DNA of 64,000 nucleotides, taken from assembly GCF_021390335.1 (NCBI RefSeq), contig NZ_JAJUXK010000001.1, positions 248,001 to 312,000 of the forward strand, read 5' to 3'. Position 1 is the first letter of the stretch. Every line of letters begins with the position of its first letter. Of this stretch, positions 54,061-61,369 are shown piece by piece. A program made the position numbers and the translations under genes. This DNA comes from Dyadobacter sp. CY343. GTDB lineage: Bacteria > Bacteroidota > Bacteroidia > Cytophagales > Spirosomataceae. The notes below the pieces were generated by a model. That model did no database searches and was not told the DNA's origin. It saw nothing but the letters and a program-made list of their open reading frames with translations.

Positions 54061-55365
54061 ATGGCTATCCAGGTCTTAATTACATTAGTGCTCGTTCTGT
54101 TGAACGGTTTTTTTGTTGCTGCTGAATTTGCTATCGTGAAAATCCGGGCATCTCAATTGGAGCAAAAGGCGCAGGAGGGTAATAAAATGGCCATTTTATC
54201 CAAAAAAATTGTCGCCAATCTCGACGGATATCTCGCTGCGACGCAGTTTGGAATTACGCTGGCGAGCCTTGGACTTGGGTGGATCGGGGAGCCGGTTGTT
54301 TCCAAGATATTGATCGGTGCCATGGAATTAGTCGGGATTTCTCTGGATCCGGAACTCGCACACCAGATCGCATTACCCACTGCATTTGCGATTATCACCG
54401 TTTTGCATATTGTTTTTGGCGAATTGGCGCCGAAATCCATCGCTATTCAACGCCCGGAAGCCACGACGCTGGTATTGTCTTACCCACTCCATATTTTCTT
54501 CCTGGTTTTCCGACCTATTGTTTGGATTCTGAATGGGATAGCCAACTTCATCTTGAAAGCCGTGGGTATCAGTCCGTCGCACCGAAGTGAAGTGCACAGC
54601 AGCGACGAGCTTCGGTATCTGGTTCAGCAGCAAAAAGATAGTGGAATGATAGAAGCAGCTGATTATGATTTGATTAAAAATGCATTCAACTTCTCCGAGC
54701 GCCTTGCCAGGCAGGTTATGATCCCGCGACCACAGGTGGTAGGTGTGGATATCAACGATTTCAATGAGGTCAAACTTGAGAAGATAATAGAGGAAGGATA
54801 TTCAAGAATCCCGGTTTATGAAGATACCCTCGACCAGATCGTCGGTGTGCTGCATTTGAAGGATCTGCTATTAAAAATGCGACAAGGAAAGGATATCGTA
54901 TTGCAGGAGCTCGTAAGGCCGATTTCTACCGTTCACGGGTCAAAACCTATTGGCGCATTGTTGCGAGATTTCCAGGTTAACCGTCAGCAAATGGCCGCAA
55001 TTGTGGATGAATATGGCGGTTTTGATGGCATTATTACAATGGAAGATATTTTGGAAGAACTGGTTGGGGAGATCCAGGATGAATATGACAACGAAGCGCC
55101 GGTTCTTAAAAATGAAGGCGATAACAGCTTTACGGTACAAGGATCGATCTCAATTCAGGATTTGAACGATCGGTTGCCGCACGACCTGAGCAAGCACGCC
55201 GACTATGAAACATTGGCTGGATATCTTATCTGGAAATTCGGTCGCATTCCGGCTGTCGGTGAAAAAATCAAGACTAAACATTTTGAATTTACCGTGCTTA
55301 AAAAGCAGCGTAGCATGATCAGTCAGGTGAAGATTACGGTTTTGGAGAGCCAGGAATTATTTTAA
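54061..55365 (+). CDS. CNNM/CorC-HlyC family membrane protein with CBS pair
   Basis: A 434-residue protein. Residues 1-180 are the CNNM (DUF21) membrane domain with about four hydrophobic segments (VLITLVLVLLNGFFVAAEFA, TLASLGLGWIGEPVVSKIL, VLHIVFGELAPKSIAIQRPE). Residues about 215-340 hold two CBS domains (RQVMIPRPQVVGVDINDFNE, PVYEDTLDQIVGVLHLKDLL, QMAAIVDEYGGFDGIITMED). The C-terminal 90 residues form the CorC/HlyC FAD-like domain (SFTVQGSISIQDLNDRLPHD, YLIWKFGRIPAVGEKI). It is annotated as hemolysin-like in many genomes but more likely transports or senses Mg2+ or other divalent cations. It stands alone. Confidence 0.95.
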   Translation: MAIQVLITLVLVLLNGFFVAAEFAIVKIRASQLEQKAQEGNKMAILSKKIVANLDGYLAATQFGITLASLGLGWIGEPVVSKILIGAMELVGISLDPELAHQIALPTAFAIITVLHIVFGELAPKSIAIQRPEATTLVLSYPLHIFFLVFRPIVWILNGIANFILKAVGISPSHRSEVHSSDELRYLVQQQKDSGMIEAADYDLIKNAFNFSERLARQVMIPRPQVVGVDINDFNEVKLEKIIEEGYSRIPVYEDTLDQIVGVLHLKDLLLKMRQGKDIVLQELVRPISTVHGSKPIGALLRDFQVNRQQMAAIVDEYGGFDGIITMEDILEELVGEIQDEYDNEAPVLKNEGDNSFTVQGSISIQDLNDRLPHDLSKHADYETLAGYLIWKFGRIPAVGEKIKTKHFEFTVLKKQRSMISQVKITVLESQELF

Positions 55366-55407
55366 CTAAACTTTCCCAGTCAACGAAAAAGATCTGGAAC
55401 AATTAGC

Positions 55408-56097
55408 CTACGCCTGATTGTAAAGCTTCAAGACAGTTTCTCTCATTTTGCCGCCTGTTTCACTGAGGATAAATGCAATACCCTCGGCCGTGTCGGCAGT
55501 CGAAATCCACTCGCTAAAATCAGAATCCGGCATTGCTTCCCGGTTATCGGGCGTGTCAATAATGCTCGGAACAACAACCGAGGCAGTGATATTGCTGGCT
55601 TTCCCTTCTGCATTGATCATGTCAGCCATTTGAAACAGCAGCGATTTCGATAGGGTATAAGCAAAACTTCCAGCGCCCTGAGCGGCTACAAGCGCCGGGC
55701 GTGCGCCGATAAATATGAACTGGCCACCTCCATTTGCTTCAAAATGCGCTTTTAGAGGTTTTGCCAGATTGAATGCCGTCGAGAAGTTCATTGTGATCAT
55801 CTTCTCAATATCGGCGGGCGTTGTGTCGGCTAACTTTCCTGGTGCAAAACCTCCGGCCAGGAAAATACCCGCATTGATCCTGCCTGCTTTTTTGGCAGCA
55901 TTTTCAACAAAACTCAAAGCCTGCGCTTCGTCTGAAAGGTCGGCAGGGTAGGTGGAAATTGTTTTTTGGTCAAAGTCTTTCGCCTTTCCGGAATCTCTGA
56001 TATTAATATGTAAACCATAACCAAGCCCCGAGAGTTTTTTCAATACCTCTCCGCCCAGATTACCGGTCGCCCCGCTGATAATGATCTGTTTTAGCAT
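55408..56097 (-). CDS. Short-chain dehydrogenase/reductase
   Basis: A 229-residue classical SDR. It has IIISGATGNLGGEVLKKL near residues 5-22 with a TGxxxGxG-type motif, IFLAGGFAPGKLADTT in the NAG-like position, and F-A-Y-T-L-S-K-S (Y-x3-K). The serine of the triad is less clear (FIFIGARPALVAA). Substrate is unknown. Its stop precedes nothing in common with the galU gene upstream other than a 20-bp gap (56098-56117), which suggests that galU and this SDR are in one unit with the GHMP kinase. Confidence 0.82.
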   Translation of the reverse strand: MLKQIIISGATGNLGGEVLKKLSGLGYGLHINIRDSGKAKDFDQKTISTYPADLSDEAQALSFVENAAKKAGRINAGIFLAGGFAPGKLADTTPADIEKMITMNFSTAFNLAKPLKAHFEANGGGQFIFIGARPALVAAQGAGSFAYTLSKSLLFQMADMINAEGKASNITASVVVPSIIDTPDNREAMPDSDFSEWISTADTAEGIAFILSETGGKMRETVLKLYNQA

Positions 56098-56117
56098 GGT
56101 TATGGTTACTATTAAAG

Positions 56118-56981
56118 CTATTTATCCAGAATTTCAATCAGGAATTTGCGGAAAGGCTCTGCAAACTCTTTTCTTTTCAATGCAAATTCCACTGTCGTTT
56201 TAAGATAATCCAGCTTGTCGCCGATATCGTGCCGCTTGCCTTCGATATGGTGCGCGTAAATGTTCTCGCGTTTCAAAAGCAGCAACAGCGAATCTGTCAG
56301 CTGGATCTCGTTATTTTTTCCTTTTGGCGTTTGCTCGATGGTATTAAAAATTTCCGGAGTAAGAATATACCTTCCAGCAATCGCCAGATTCGAAGGTGCA
56401 GATTCGATCGAAGGCTTTTCAACCAGCGTCGACAGCTCCATAATGAAGTCACTGAGCGTTTTTCCACCCACAATACCATACCTATTCACTTTGTTGGCAG
56501 GCACTTCCTCCACCGCGATCACCGATCCGCCATATTGCTCGTAAGTGTCCATTAATTGCTGCGTCACCGGGATCACCGAATCCATAATGGTATCGCCCAG
56601 TAAAACTGCAAACGGTTCATTTCCAACGTGATGGCGCGCGTAATAAATTGCGTCACCCAGTCCGTTTGCTTCCTTCTGGCGAACAAAATGAACATTTGCC
56701 ATATCGGCAAGGCGGCGCATTTCATTGAACCAAAGCAGATCTTCTTTCTCTTCCAGGCGGCTTTCCAGCTCCACATTCCGGTCAAAATGGTCTTCAATAG
56801 CCCTTTTTCCTTTACCCGAAATGATCAGGATATCTTCAATACCCGAGTCAACTGCCTCTTGTACAACATATTGAATAGTAGGAATGTCGATAATCGGAAG
56901 CATTTCCTTCGGCATCGATTTGGTAGCTGGTAAAAATCGGGTTCCAAGTCCGGCAGCAGGTATTACGGCTTTGCGAATCAT
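56118..56981 (-). CDS. galU: UTP-glucose-1-phosphate uridylyltransferase
   Basis: A 287-residue nucleotidyltransferase that makes UDP-glucose. It has KAVIPAAGLGTRFLPATKSM at the N-terminus, KEMLPIIDIPTIQYVVQEAV, IEDILIISGKGKRAIEDHFD, FVRQKEANGLGDAIYYARHH and FAVLLGDTIMDS. All are hallmark GalU blocks and the length is normal. UDP-glucose is the precursor of UDP-glucuronate and thus of the uronic acid needed by the epimerase in the polysaccharide locus. It lies 140 bp downstream of a glucuronokinase-like gene. Confidence 0.96.
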   Translation of the reverse strand: MIRKAVIPAAGLGTRFLPATKSMPKEMLPIIDIPTIQYVVQEAVDSGIEDILIISGKGKRAIEDHFDRNVELESRLEEKEDLLWFNEMRRLADMANVHFVRQKEANGLGDAIYYARHHVGNEPFAVLLGDTIMDSVIPVTQQLMDTYEQYGGSVIAVEEVPANKVNRYGIVGGKTLSDFIMELSTLVEKPSIESAPSNLAIAGRYILTPEIFNTIEQTPKGKNNEIQLTDSLLLLLKRENIYAHHIEGKRHDIGDKLDYLKTTVEFALKRKEFAEPFRKFLIEILDK

Positions 56982-56999
56982 ATTGAAGTTGTATTTTTT

Positions 57000-57020
57000 G
57001 GCTGTTGGCTGTTGGCTGTT
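57000..57020. repeat. Three tandem copies of GGCTGTT
   Basis: The heptamer GGCTGTT is repeated three times in a row (57000-57006, 57007-57013, 57014-57020), followed by AGCTTTTT, which complements the downstream AAAAGCT repeat. It lies 18 bp upstream of the galU start. Confidence 0.85.
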
Positions 57021-57078
57021 AGCTTTTTATAAATAAAATGTATTAGTATTGAACTATCGGTTCGTATTAAGTTTTCTC

Positions 57079-57120
57079 GCTAAAAGCTAAAAGCTAAAAG
57101 CTAAAAGCTAAAAGCTAAAA
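57079..57120. repeat. Six perfect tandem copies of GCTAAAA
   Basis: A 42-bp perfect tandem repeat of the heptamer GCTAAAA, ending one base beyond the stop codon of the GHMP kinase gene and in the 140-bp spacer before galU. Tandem heptamers of this kind may change copy number by slippage. Nothing shows they are functional. Confidence 0.95.
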
Positions 57121-57121
57121 C

Positions 57122-58117
57122 TCAAACCACAAACGGCTTAATAACCCTTGCGTTGTGCTTTTTCAGCTGCACGAAAAGTTGGTTAAGCATATCGTCGTCG
57201 CGGTAAATACCGATGATCGTACCGCCGGAACCTGCGAATTTGGCTGAGGCGCCACATGCCCGCGCCGCGTTGATCAGCCTTTTGTTTGAGTCGGGTACAT
57301 TATAAATCTGACAGCGTAAGTCGAAATTTTCGTTCATTAACTGGTGCAGATCGTCCGCCCGGCCTTCCATCAATGCTTTTTTTCCGTCTTCCGCTTTTTG
57401 GGCAATCTTGCCAAGTACGTCGATCACGTGCGCTTCGCCCCGGTCGAATCTCGTTCGCACGTCGCTGTGAACCTTTCCTGAAACTTTGCTCAGATTGGTA
57501 TTATAAGCGACATATAGCTTTGGAAGCAGCTCAGGATTAATGCGTTCGTACAATCCGTGACCTTTTTGCTCGATCATATCCTTGTCAAAATCCATGTACA
57601 CGCAGCCTTCGTAGCATTGAATCACGCGATCCTGCAAGCCGGCTGTAATACCAAGCTCTTCCGTTTCGGTGACCATCACAAGCTGCGGGAGAATTTCTAT
57701 CGGAATCTCAACTTTGTAAAACTGCATTAATGCACGGAAAAGCGCGACTACGATCGCACTTGATCCTGACATACCCACCTGCCGGGGAATGGACGAGCGG
57801 TAGCGAACCGTGAAGTTTTTGTTCGGCAGACGGATACCCTGATCCTCGCAATAATCGCCAAACTTCTTGATACCGGCTTTGATCAGCGGAATTCCACCGT
57901 TATAACCCAGCATACTAACCGTATCGCGCAAATGGAAAATGCTCCGGAATGTGCTTAAATCCTGTGGCTGAGCCTCAATATGTAGCTCCGGGGACTCGTA
58001 AAGTGAAATGGAAGCACCGAAGTTCCTGACGGAAATCGATATGGTTTTCCCAAAAAAACCGTCAGAAGGATTGCCTAATAACCCTGCGCGGGCGTAGGCG
58101 CGTGTTTCAATGATCAA
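57122..58117 (-). CDS. GHMP kinase, glucuronokinase-like
   Basis: A 331-residue GHMP-family sugar kinase. Near the N-terminus it reads RAYARAGLLGNPSDGFFGKT, a start closely matching plant glucuronokinases as recalled from family knowledge. The ATP-binding motif PRQVGMSGSSAIVVA lies near residues 111-125, GITAGLQDRVIQCYEGCVYM near 156-175 carries the likely catalytic Asp, and GASAKFAGSGGTIIGIYR near 289-306 is GHMP motif 3. The likely reaction is glucuronate plus ATP to glucuronate 1-phosphate, but other GHMP sugars are possible. Followed by galU, it could feed a UDP-glucuronate salvage route. Assignment to glucuronate is inferred from similarity and context. Confidence 0.75.
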   Translation of the reverse strand: MIIETRAYARAGLLGNPSDGFFGKTISISVRNFGASISLYESPELHIEAQPQDLSTFRSIFHLRDTVSMLGYNGGIPLIKAGIKKFGDYCEDQGIRLPNKNFTVRYRSSIPRQVGMSGSSAIVVALFRALMQFYKVEIPIEILPQLVMVTETEELGITAGLQDRVIQCYEGCVYMDFDKDMIEQKGHGLYERINPELLPKLYVAYNTNLSKVSGKVHSDVRTRFDRGEAHVIDVLGKIAQKAEDGKKALMEGRADDLHQLMNENFDLRCQIYNVPDSNKRLINAARACGASAKFAGSGGTIIGIYRDDDMLNQLFVQLKKHNARVIKPFVV

Positions 58118-58235
58118 GGTAAAGTCTTTTTTTGCTAAAAGTAATAACTTCCTGACGATACAAAGCCATTTCTACCCCCGCCTGCAAATAGTCCAGCATT
58201 TAAAATTCTCGAAAGAATGCAAGCCAACCCTTGCT

Positions 58236-58272
58236 AAACAAAAAAAGCGGGACAATTGCTTGCCCACGCTTT
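58236..58272 (-). terminator. Terminator after yceI
   Basis: AAAGCG (58244-58249 region) pairs with CGCTTT (58267-58272 region), with extra G/C pairs around a bulge. On the minus strand the stem leads into TTTTTTTGTTT. It lies 28 bp beyond the stop of the YceI gene. Confidence 0.5.
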
Positions 58273-58299
58273 CTGGAAGAGTCTGGTTTACTTTAATAT

Positions 58300-58827
58300 T
58301 TATTGCTTCGCTACCTGGATGTTAGCGATCAGTTTTACATCGTCTCCAACTACCACGCCGCCCGCTTCGGTTACAGCGCTCCATTCAAGACCGAATTCTT
58401 TCCGGTTGATTTTGCCCACCACTTCAAAGCCAGACTTATTATTTCCATAGAAATCCGTCATGTTGCCACCGTATTCCACTGCGAATTCGAATGGTTTTGT
58501 AGTGCTTTTAATAGTCAGATCGCCCTTTAATGTATAGCTGTCACTGCCTGATTTTGCCAGTTTACCAGTGAATGAAATTTTCGGATATTTTTCTGATTCA
58601 AAGAAGTCACCTGATTTAAGGTGTTCGTCGCGTTGTGCCTGATTGGTATCAATGCTGTTTGTATCAGCTGAAAACGAAACAGTCGCGCCGTCGAAATCTT
58701 CTGTTTCGGTCACTACCGATCCTTCGAAAGTCTTGAATGCACCTGTAACTGTTGAGATTACAAGGTGTTTCACTTTGAATTGAATTTCTGAATGTGTTGG
58801 GTCGATAACCCAGGTTGAAGTAGCCAT
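58300..58827 (-). CDS. YceI-family protein without signal peptide
   Basis: A 175-residue lipocalin-like protein. It has STWVIDPTHSEIQFKVKHLV at the N-terminus, FEGSVVTETEDFDGATVSFS, the region IDTNQAQRDEHLKSGDFFES and KYPKISFTGKLAKSGSDSYT, all typical of the YceI domain that binds isoprenoid-like or lipid molecules. The N-terminus starts directly with the domain and has no signal peptide, so the protein is probably cytoplasmic, unlike E. coli YceI. It has a 12-bp palindrome upstream. Function in this organism is unknown. Confidence 0.92.
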   Translation of the reverse strand: MATSTWVIDPTHSEIQFKVKHLVISTVTGAFKTFEGSVVTETEDFDGATVSFSADTNSIDTNQAQRDEHLKSGDFFESEKYPKISFTGKLAKSGSDSYTLKGDLTIKSTTKPFEFAVEYGGNMTDFYGNNKSGFEVVGKINRKEFGLEWSAVTEAGGVVVGDDVKLIANIQVAKQ

Positions 58828-58860
58828 AGCAAGTATTGTTTATGTATGTAATAACATTTA

Positions 58861-58872
58861 ATGTATATACAT
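58861..58872. promoter_or_regulatory. Perfect palindrome upstream of yceI
   Basis: ATGTATATACAT is a perfect 12-bp palindrome 34 bp upstream of the yceI start. It may be an operator for a dimeric regulator or a chance A+T-rich palindrome. Confidence 0.25.
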
Positions 58873-58901
58873 GTAAATTTGAGGAATAGTTTCCTAACAA
58901 C

Positions 58902-58930
58902 AAAAAAATCCCGCACAAAATGTACGGGAT
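58902..58930 (-). terminator. Terminator after the lipoprotein-sorting-like gene
   Basis: ATCCCGCACA (58908-58917) pairs with TGTACGGGAT (58921-58930) with one mismatch and a 3-base loop. On the minus strand it is followed by TTTTTTTG. It lies 24 bp beyond the stop at 58955. Confidence 0.8.
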
Positions 58931-58954
58931 CTATCAAATTGACTTTCTTGATTA

Positions 58955-59686
58955 TCAGTTCGGCATTGCGAAAATAGCGGGATCGATCTTCGGATTGACT
59001 TCCAGCGTTTTAATATGGAGCGCCATTTTGGTGCCGGGCATAGCAGAAGTAGACACTTCGGAAGTAAAAGGATAATAGATGCCGTCAACCTGGCGAAAAT
59101 CTGACTGCACATTTTCAGATTCAATATCCTGTCCGTTTACATTGGTTTTAGCAATTATTTTAAGGATATAAAAAGTGTCTTTTGAAATGTAGTTCACGCG
59201 TTTCACACCATTTTTCAGTGTCATCGTAACCTTGTAAACTTTGGCACCCGCTAAATCTTCTTCACCGTCGAGCGTCAGCTGATATCCTTTTTGCTTGTAG
59301 TTATATAATCCCGTCAAATCCGTCTCCGATGCCATCGACTTCACAGCTTCTTCGGGAAGAGCAGTAGCTTTGTTGTTTCCGGTCATCGGGTTGATAGACC
59401 AGCCGGTATTTCCGTTAATCGCCTGCACGATTGTTGCTCCCTGCACAGTGGTCTCACTTCTGAAACCCTGATTTTGAATGATCGTGGTATTAATAGGTAC
59501 CTGCATATTCATCACATCCATTTCGGCAGTGATTTTCATGCTTTGCAGTTTGGACAGTTTGTCTTCCCCACCCATTGCCTTAATATGCTTCGCCACGATT
59601 TCATCGACATTCTGCGCAGAAATCGTCTGAAAAACTCCGGCCGAAAGCAGCAGGAAGAATATGTTTAAATAGGTTGTTTTTCTCAT
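58955..59686 (-). CDS. Exported outer-membrane lipoprotein-sorting-like protein
   Basis: A 243-residue exported protein with a signal peptide to about residue 25 (FFLLLSAGVFQTISAQN). It then reads VDEIVAKHIKAMGGEDKLSK, a start shared by many Bacteroidota proteins annotated as outer membrane lipoprotein-sorting proteins (LolA-like beta-sheet fold), MKITAEMDVMNMQVPINTTI, and NYISKDTFYILKIIAKTNVN, ending FAMPN. The fold would be an open beta-barrel that holds a lipid or fatty acyl chain. True LolA activity is not shown. It stands alone, with a strong terminator. Confidence 0.75.
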   Translation of the reverse strand: MRKTTYLNIFFLLLSAGVFQTISAQNVDEIVAKHIKAMGGEDKLSKLQSMKITAEMDVMNMQVPINTTIIQNQGFRSETTVQGATIVQAINGNTGWSINPMTGNNKATALPEEAVKSMASETDLTGLYNYKQKGYQLTLDGEEDLAGAKVYKVTMTLKNGVKRVNYISKDTFYILKIIAKTNVNGQDIESENVQSDFRQVDGIYYPFTSEVSTSAMPGTKMALHIKTLEVNPKIDPAIFAMPN

Positions 59687-59704
59687 TGTTGGATTGTTTG
59701 TTAG

Positions 59705-60046
59705 TTAATGAATACCCAGTATTTCTTCCGGAAGCACTGTGATTAATTTATAGGTATTGCTGAGATCTGCGATTACCTGCCAGTTTTTGTGAAGCAGCTT
59801 GAAAAGGTTTCCCGCCTTGATATTCCCGAGCTGAAAGTAGATTACGCGAGGAGGTGGGGTAGAAGTGCTGATTCGAATCGAAAAATCTGAATCTCTCGTA
59901 ACTATTGTTAGGCTCCTCTCCGTAGCGAAATTCCAGATCTCTGAGTCCAGCCATTCATCATTTAAGTCCCGCTGGTGAATAAACTCATCTGAATTCCATA
60001 ACGAACAATGATATGGAAGATTGACGTCGATCAGGTATTTCGGCAT
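59705..60046 (-). CDS. DUF5615 PIN-like toxin candidate
   Basis: The ATG at 60046 lies one base after the stop of the DUF433 gene and gives 113 residues starting MPKYLIDVNLPYHCSLW, the family's usual start; an ATG at 60100 would add 18 residues inside the DUF433 gene. It has LIDVNLP with the first acidic residue of a PIN-like active site, LNDEWLDSEIWNFATERSLT, and IVTRDSDFSIRISTST with further Asp residues. DUF5615 proteins are thought to be nucleases paired with DUF433 antitoxins. Toxicity is not shown. Confidence 0.82.
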   Translation of the reverse strand: MPKYLIDVNLPYHCSLWNSDEFIHQRDLNDEWLDSEIWNFATERSLTIVTRDSDFSIRISTSTPPPRVIYFQLGNIKAGNLFKLLHKNWQVIADLSNTYKLITVLPEEILGIH

Positions 60047-60047
60047 A

Positions 60048-60284
60048 TTACGCTGCCACCGGATAACTTGCAAAGCTTCGTCCAGCCATTTGAGCGGCAA
60101 AGCTCAGGCAAGCATCAATATCTGGGTTTTCCAGAGACGGGAATTGATATAAAATTTCGTCCCTGCTGTCACCTGCGGCCAAATGTTCAAGAATAGTCTG
60201 AACGGTAATCCTTTTACCGCGTATTGTAGGTTTACCATTGCATAAATCCGGATTCAATGTAATCCTGTCCATTATATTGACCAT
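60048..60284 (-). CDS. DUF433 antitoxin-like protein
   Basis: A 78-residue protein with the DUF433 pattern: DRITLNPDLCNGKPTIRGKR, ITVQTILEHLAAGDSRDEIL and ENPDIDACLSFAAQMAGRS, a small helix-turn-helix. A start at residue 5 (60272, MDRITLNP) is equally likely. DUF433 genes usually lie upstream of DUF5615 nuclease genes and are thought to be antitoxins that also control transcription. The -7 motif at 60327 drives the pair. Confidence 0.85.
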   Translation of the reverse strand: MVNIMDRITLNPDLCNGKPTIRGKRITVQTILEHLAAGDSRDEILYQFPSLENPDIDACLSFAAQMAGRSFASYPVAA

Positions 60285-60326
60285 AATCCTGTCGGTTTTC
60301 TGGTGAAAGTAGTGATGTGTATTTTA

Positions 60327-60334
60327 CAAATATA
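60327..60334 (-). promoter_or_regulatory. Bacteroidota -7 promoter motif for the DUF433/DUF5615 pair
   Basis: On the minus strand TATATTTG matches TAnnTTTG exactly, 42 bp upstream of the DUF433 start and just beyond the atpG terminator. Confidence 0.5.
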
Positions 60335-60339
60335 GCAAC

Positions 60340-60371
60340 AAAAAAACGAGCGAACATTTATGTCCGCTCGT
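60340..60371 (-). terminator. Terminator after atpG
   Basis: A 12-bp stem with one mismatch (ACGAGCGAACAT at 60346-60357 with ATGTCCGCTCGT at 60360-60371). On the minus strand it is followed by TTTTTTG. It lies 26 bp after the atpG stop. Confidence 0.85.
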
Positions 60372-60397
60372 TTTGTATTGGATCAGTTTCCTGATTT

Positions 60398-61282
60398 CTA
60401 GTTTTTCAGCGCCTCGGCTCCACCTACGATTTCAAGGATTTCCTTGGTAATCGCAGCCTGACGGGTACGGTTATAAACCAGTTTCAAATCTTTCAATAGC
60501 TCCTGGGCATTTTCAGTCGCCTTGTCCATTGCCGTCATCCTCGCACCTTGTTCGGATGCATTGGAATCCAGAACCGCTCTGTACAATTGAATTTTAAGTG
60601 ATTTTGGAATCAACTCAGTTAAAATCTCTTCCTCGGAAGGTTCGAAAATATAGTTAACCTCTGCTTTTTTGCTGTTCGCTGGCCTTGTTTCGGTCGGGAT
60701 CGGCAAATACCGGTCTGCGTGAATGATCTGCGTTGCTACGTTTTTAAATTCGTTATAAACCAGATCCACAGCATCATAGCGACCATCAGTAAATGCTTTC
60801 ATTATCTCCTCGGCAGCGAGTTTCACATTAACGAAACTTAATCTTCCGAACAAATCGGTATAACCGATATTCACGAGCATTCCGCGGCGGGTAAGTGACT
60901 CAGCGCCTTTTTTCCCGATCGCAAATATCTCAACATTCCCCTTGCGAGCCTGTTCAGCATATTTTTGATCGATCAGTGCTAGTGTCGCTTTAATGATATT
61001 GGTATTAAAAGCACCACACAGCCCACGGTCAGAAGTGATCACGACGATCAGAACTTTCTCAACCGGGCGTATTGCTTTTAATGGACTGTCACCAGAAGTT
61101 TCGGCTCCGGCAGAAACAGTCGCAAGCATTTCACTCAATTTCTGGGCGTAGGGGCGCATTTGCATGATACCGTCCTGAGCCCTGCGCAGTTTCGCAGCAG
61201 CGACCATTTTCATCGCCTTTGTGATCTGCTGCGTAGAGTTTACCGAAACAATTCGGCTACGTACTTCTTTTAAGCTTGCCAT
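60398..61282 (-). CDS. atpG: ATP synthase F1 subunit gamma
   Basis: The central stalk subunit that turns inside the F1 head. From the ATG at 61282 the protein has 294 residues and begins at MASLKEVRSRIVSVNSTQQI, the normal start; an ATG at 61366 would add 28 unrelated residues. It has TKAMKMVAAAKLRRAQD near the N-terminus, IVVITSDRGLCGAFNTNIIK near 75-95, and the C-terminal ATENAQELLKDLKLVYNRTR followed by AAITKEILEIVGGAEAL. It follows atpA by 87 bp in which a weak hairpin lies. No other ATP synthase gene is adjacent. Confidence 0.97.
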   Translation of the reverse strand: MASLKEVRSRIVSVNSTQQITKAMKMVAAAKLRRAQDGIMQMRPYAQKLSEMLATVSAGAETSGDSPLKAIRPVEKVLIVVITSDRGLCGAFNTNIIKATLALIDQKYAEQARKGNVEIFAIGKKGAESLTRRGMLVNIGYTDLFGRLSFVNVKLAAEEIMKAFTDGRYDAVDLVYNEFKNVATQIIHADRYLPIPTETRPANSKKAEVNYIFEPSEEEILTELIPKSLKIQLYRAVLDSNASEQGARMTAMDKATENAQELLKDLKLVYNRTRQAAITKEILEIVGGAEALKN

Positions 61283-61336
61283 TATTTGGAAGTTTAAAAC
61301 ATATCCGGTGCCCGCACCGGTGGATATAAATGGGAA

Positions 61337-61363
61337 AGGAGCCAGACGAAAAATCTGACTCCT
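61337..61363 (-). other. Hairpin between atpA and atpG
   Basis: AGGAGCCAGA (61337-61346) pairs with TCTGACTCCT (61354-61363) with one mismatch and a 7-base loop, starting 6 bp after the atpA stop. No T-run follows on the minus strand, so it is more likely a processing or stability element than a full terminator. Confidence 0.4.
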
Positions 61364-61369
61364 CAATAA

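Noticed and set aside
57079..57120. Possible CRISPR or iteron origin in the GCTAAAA array
   Set aside because: The units are 7 bp without spacers, and no replication gene is near.
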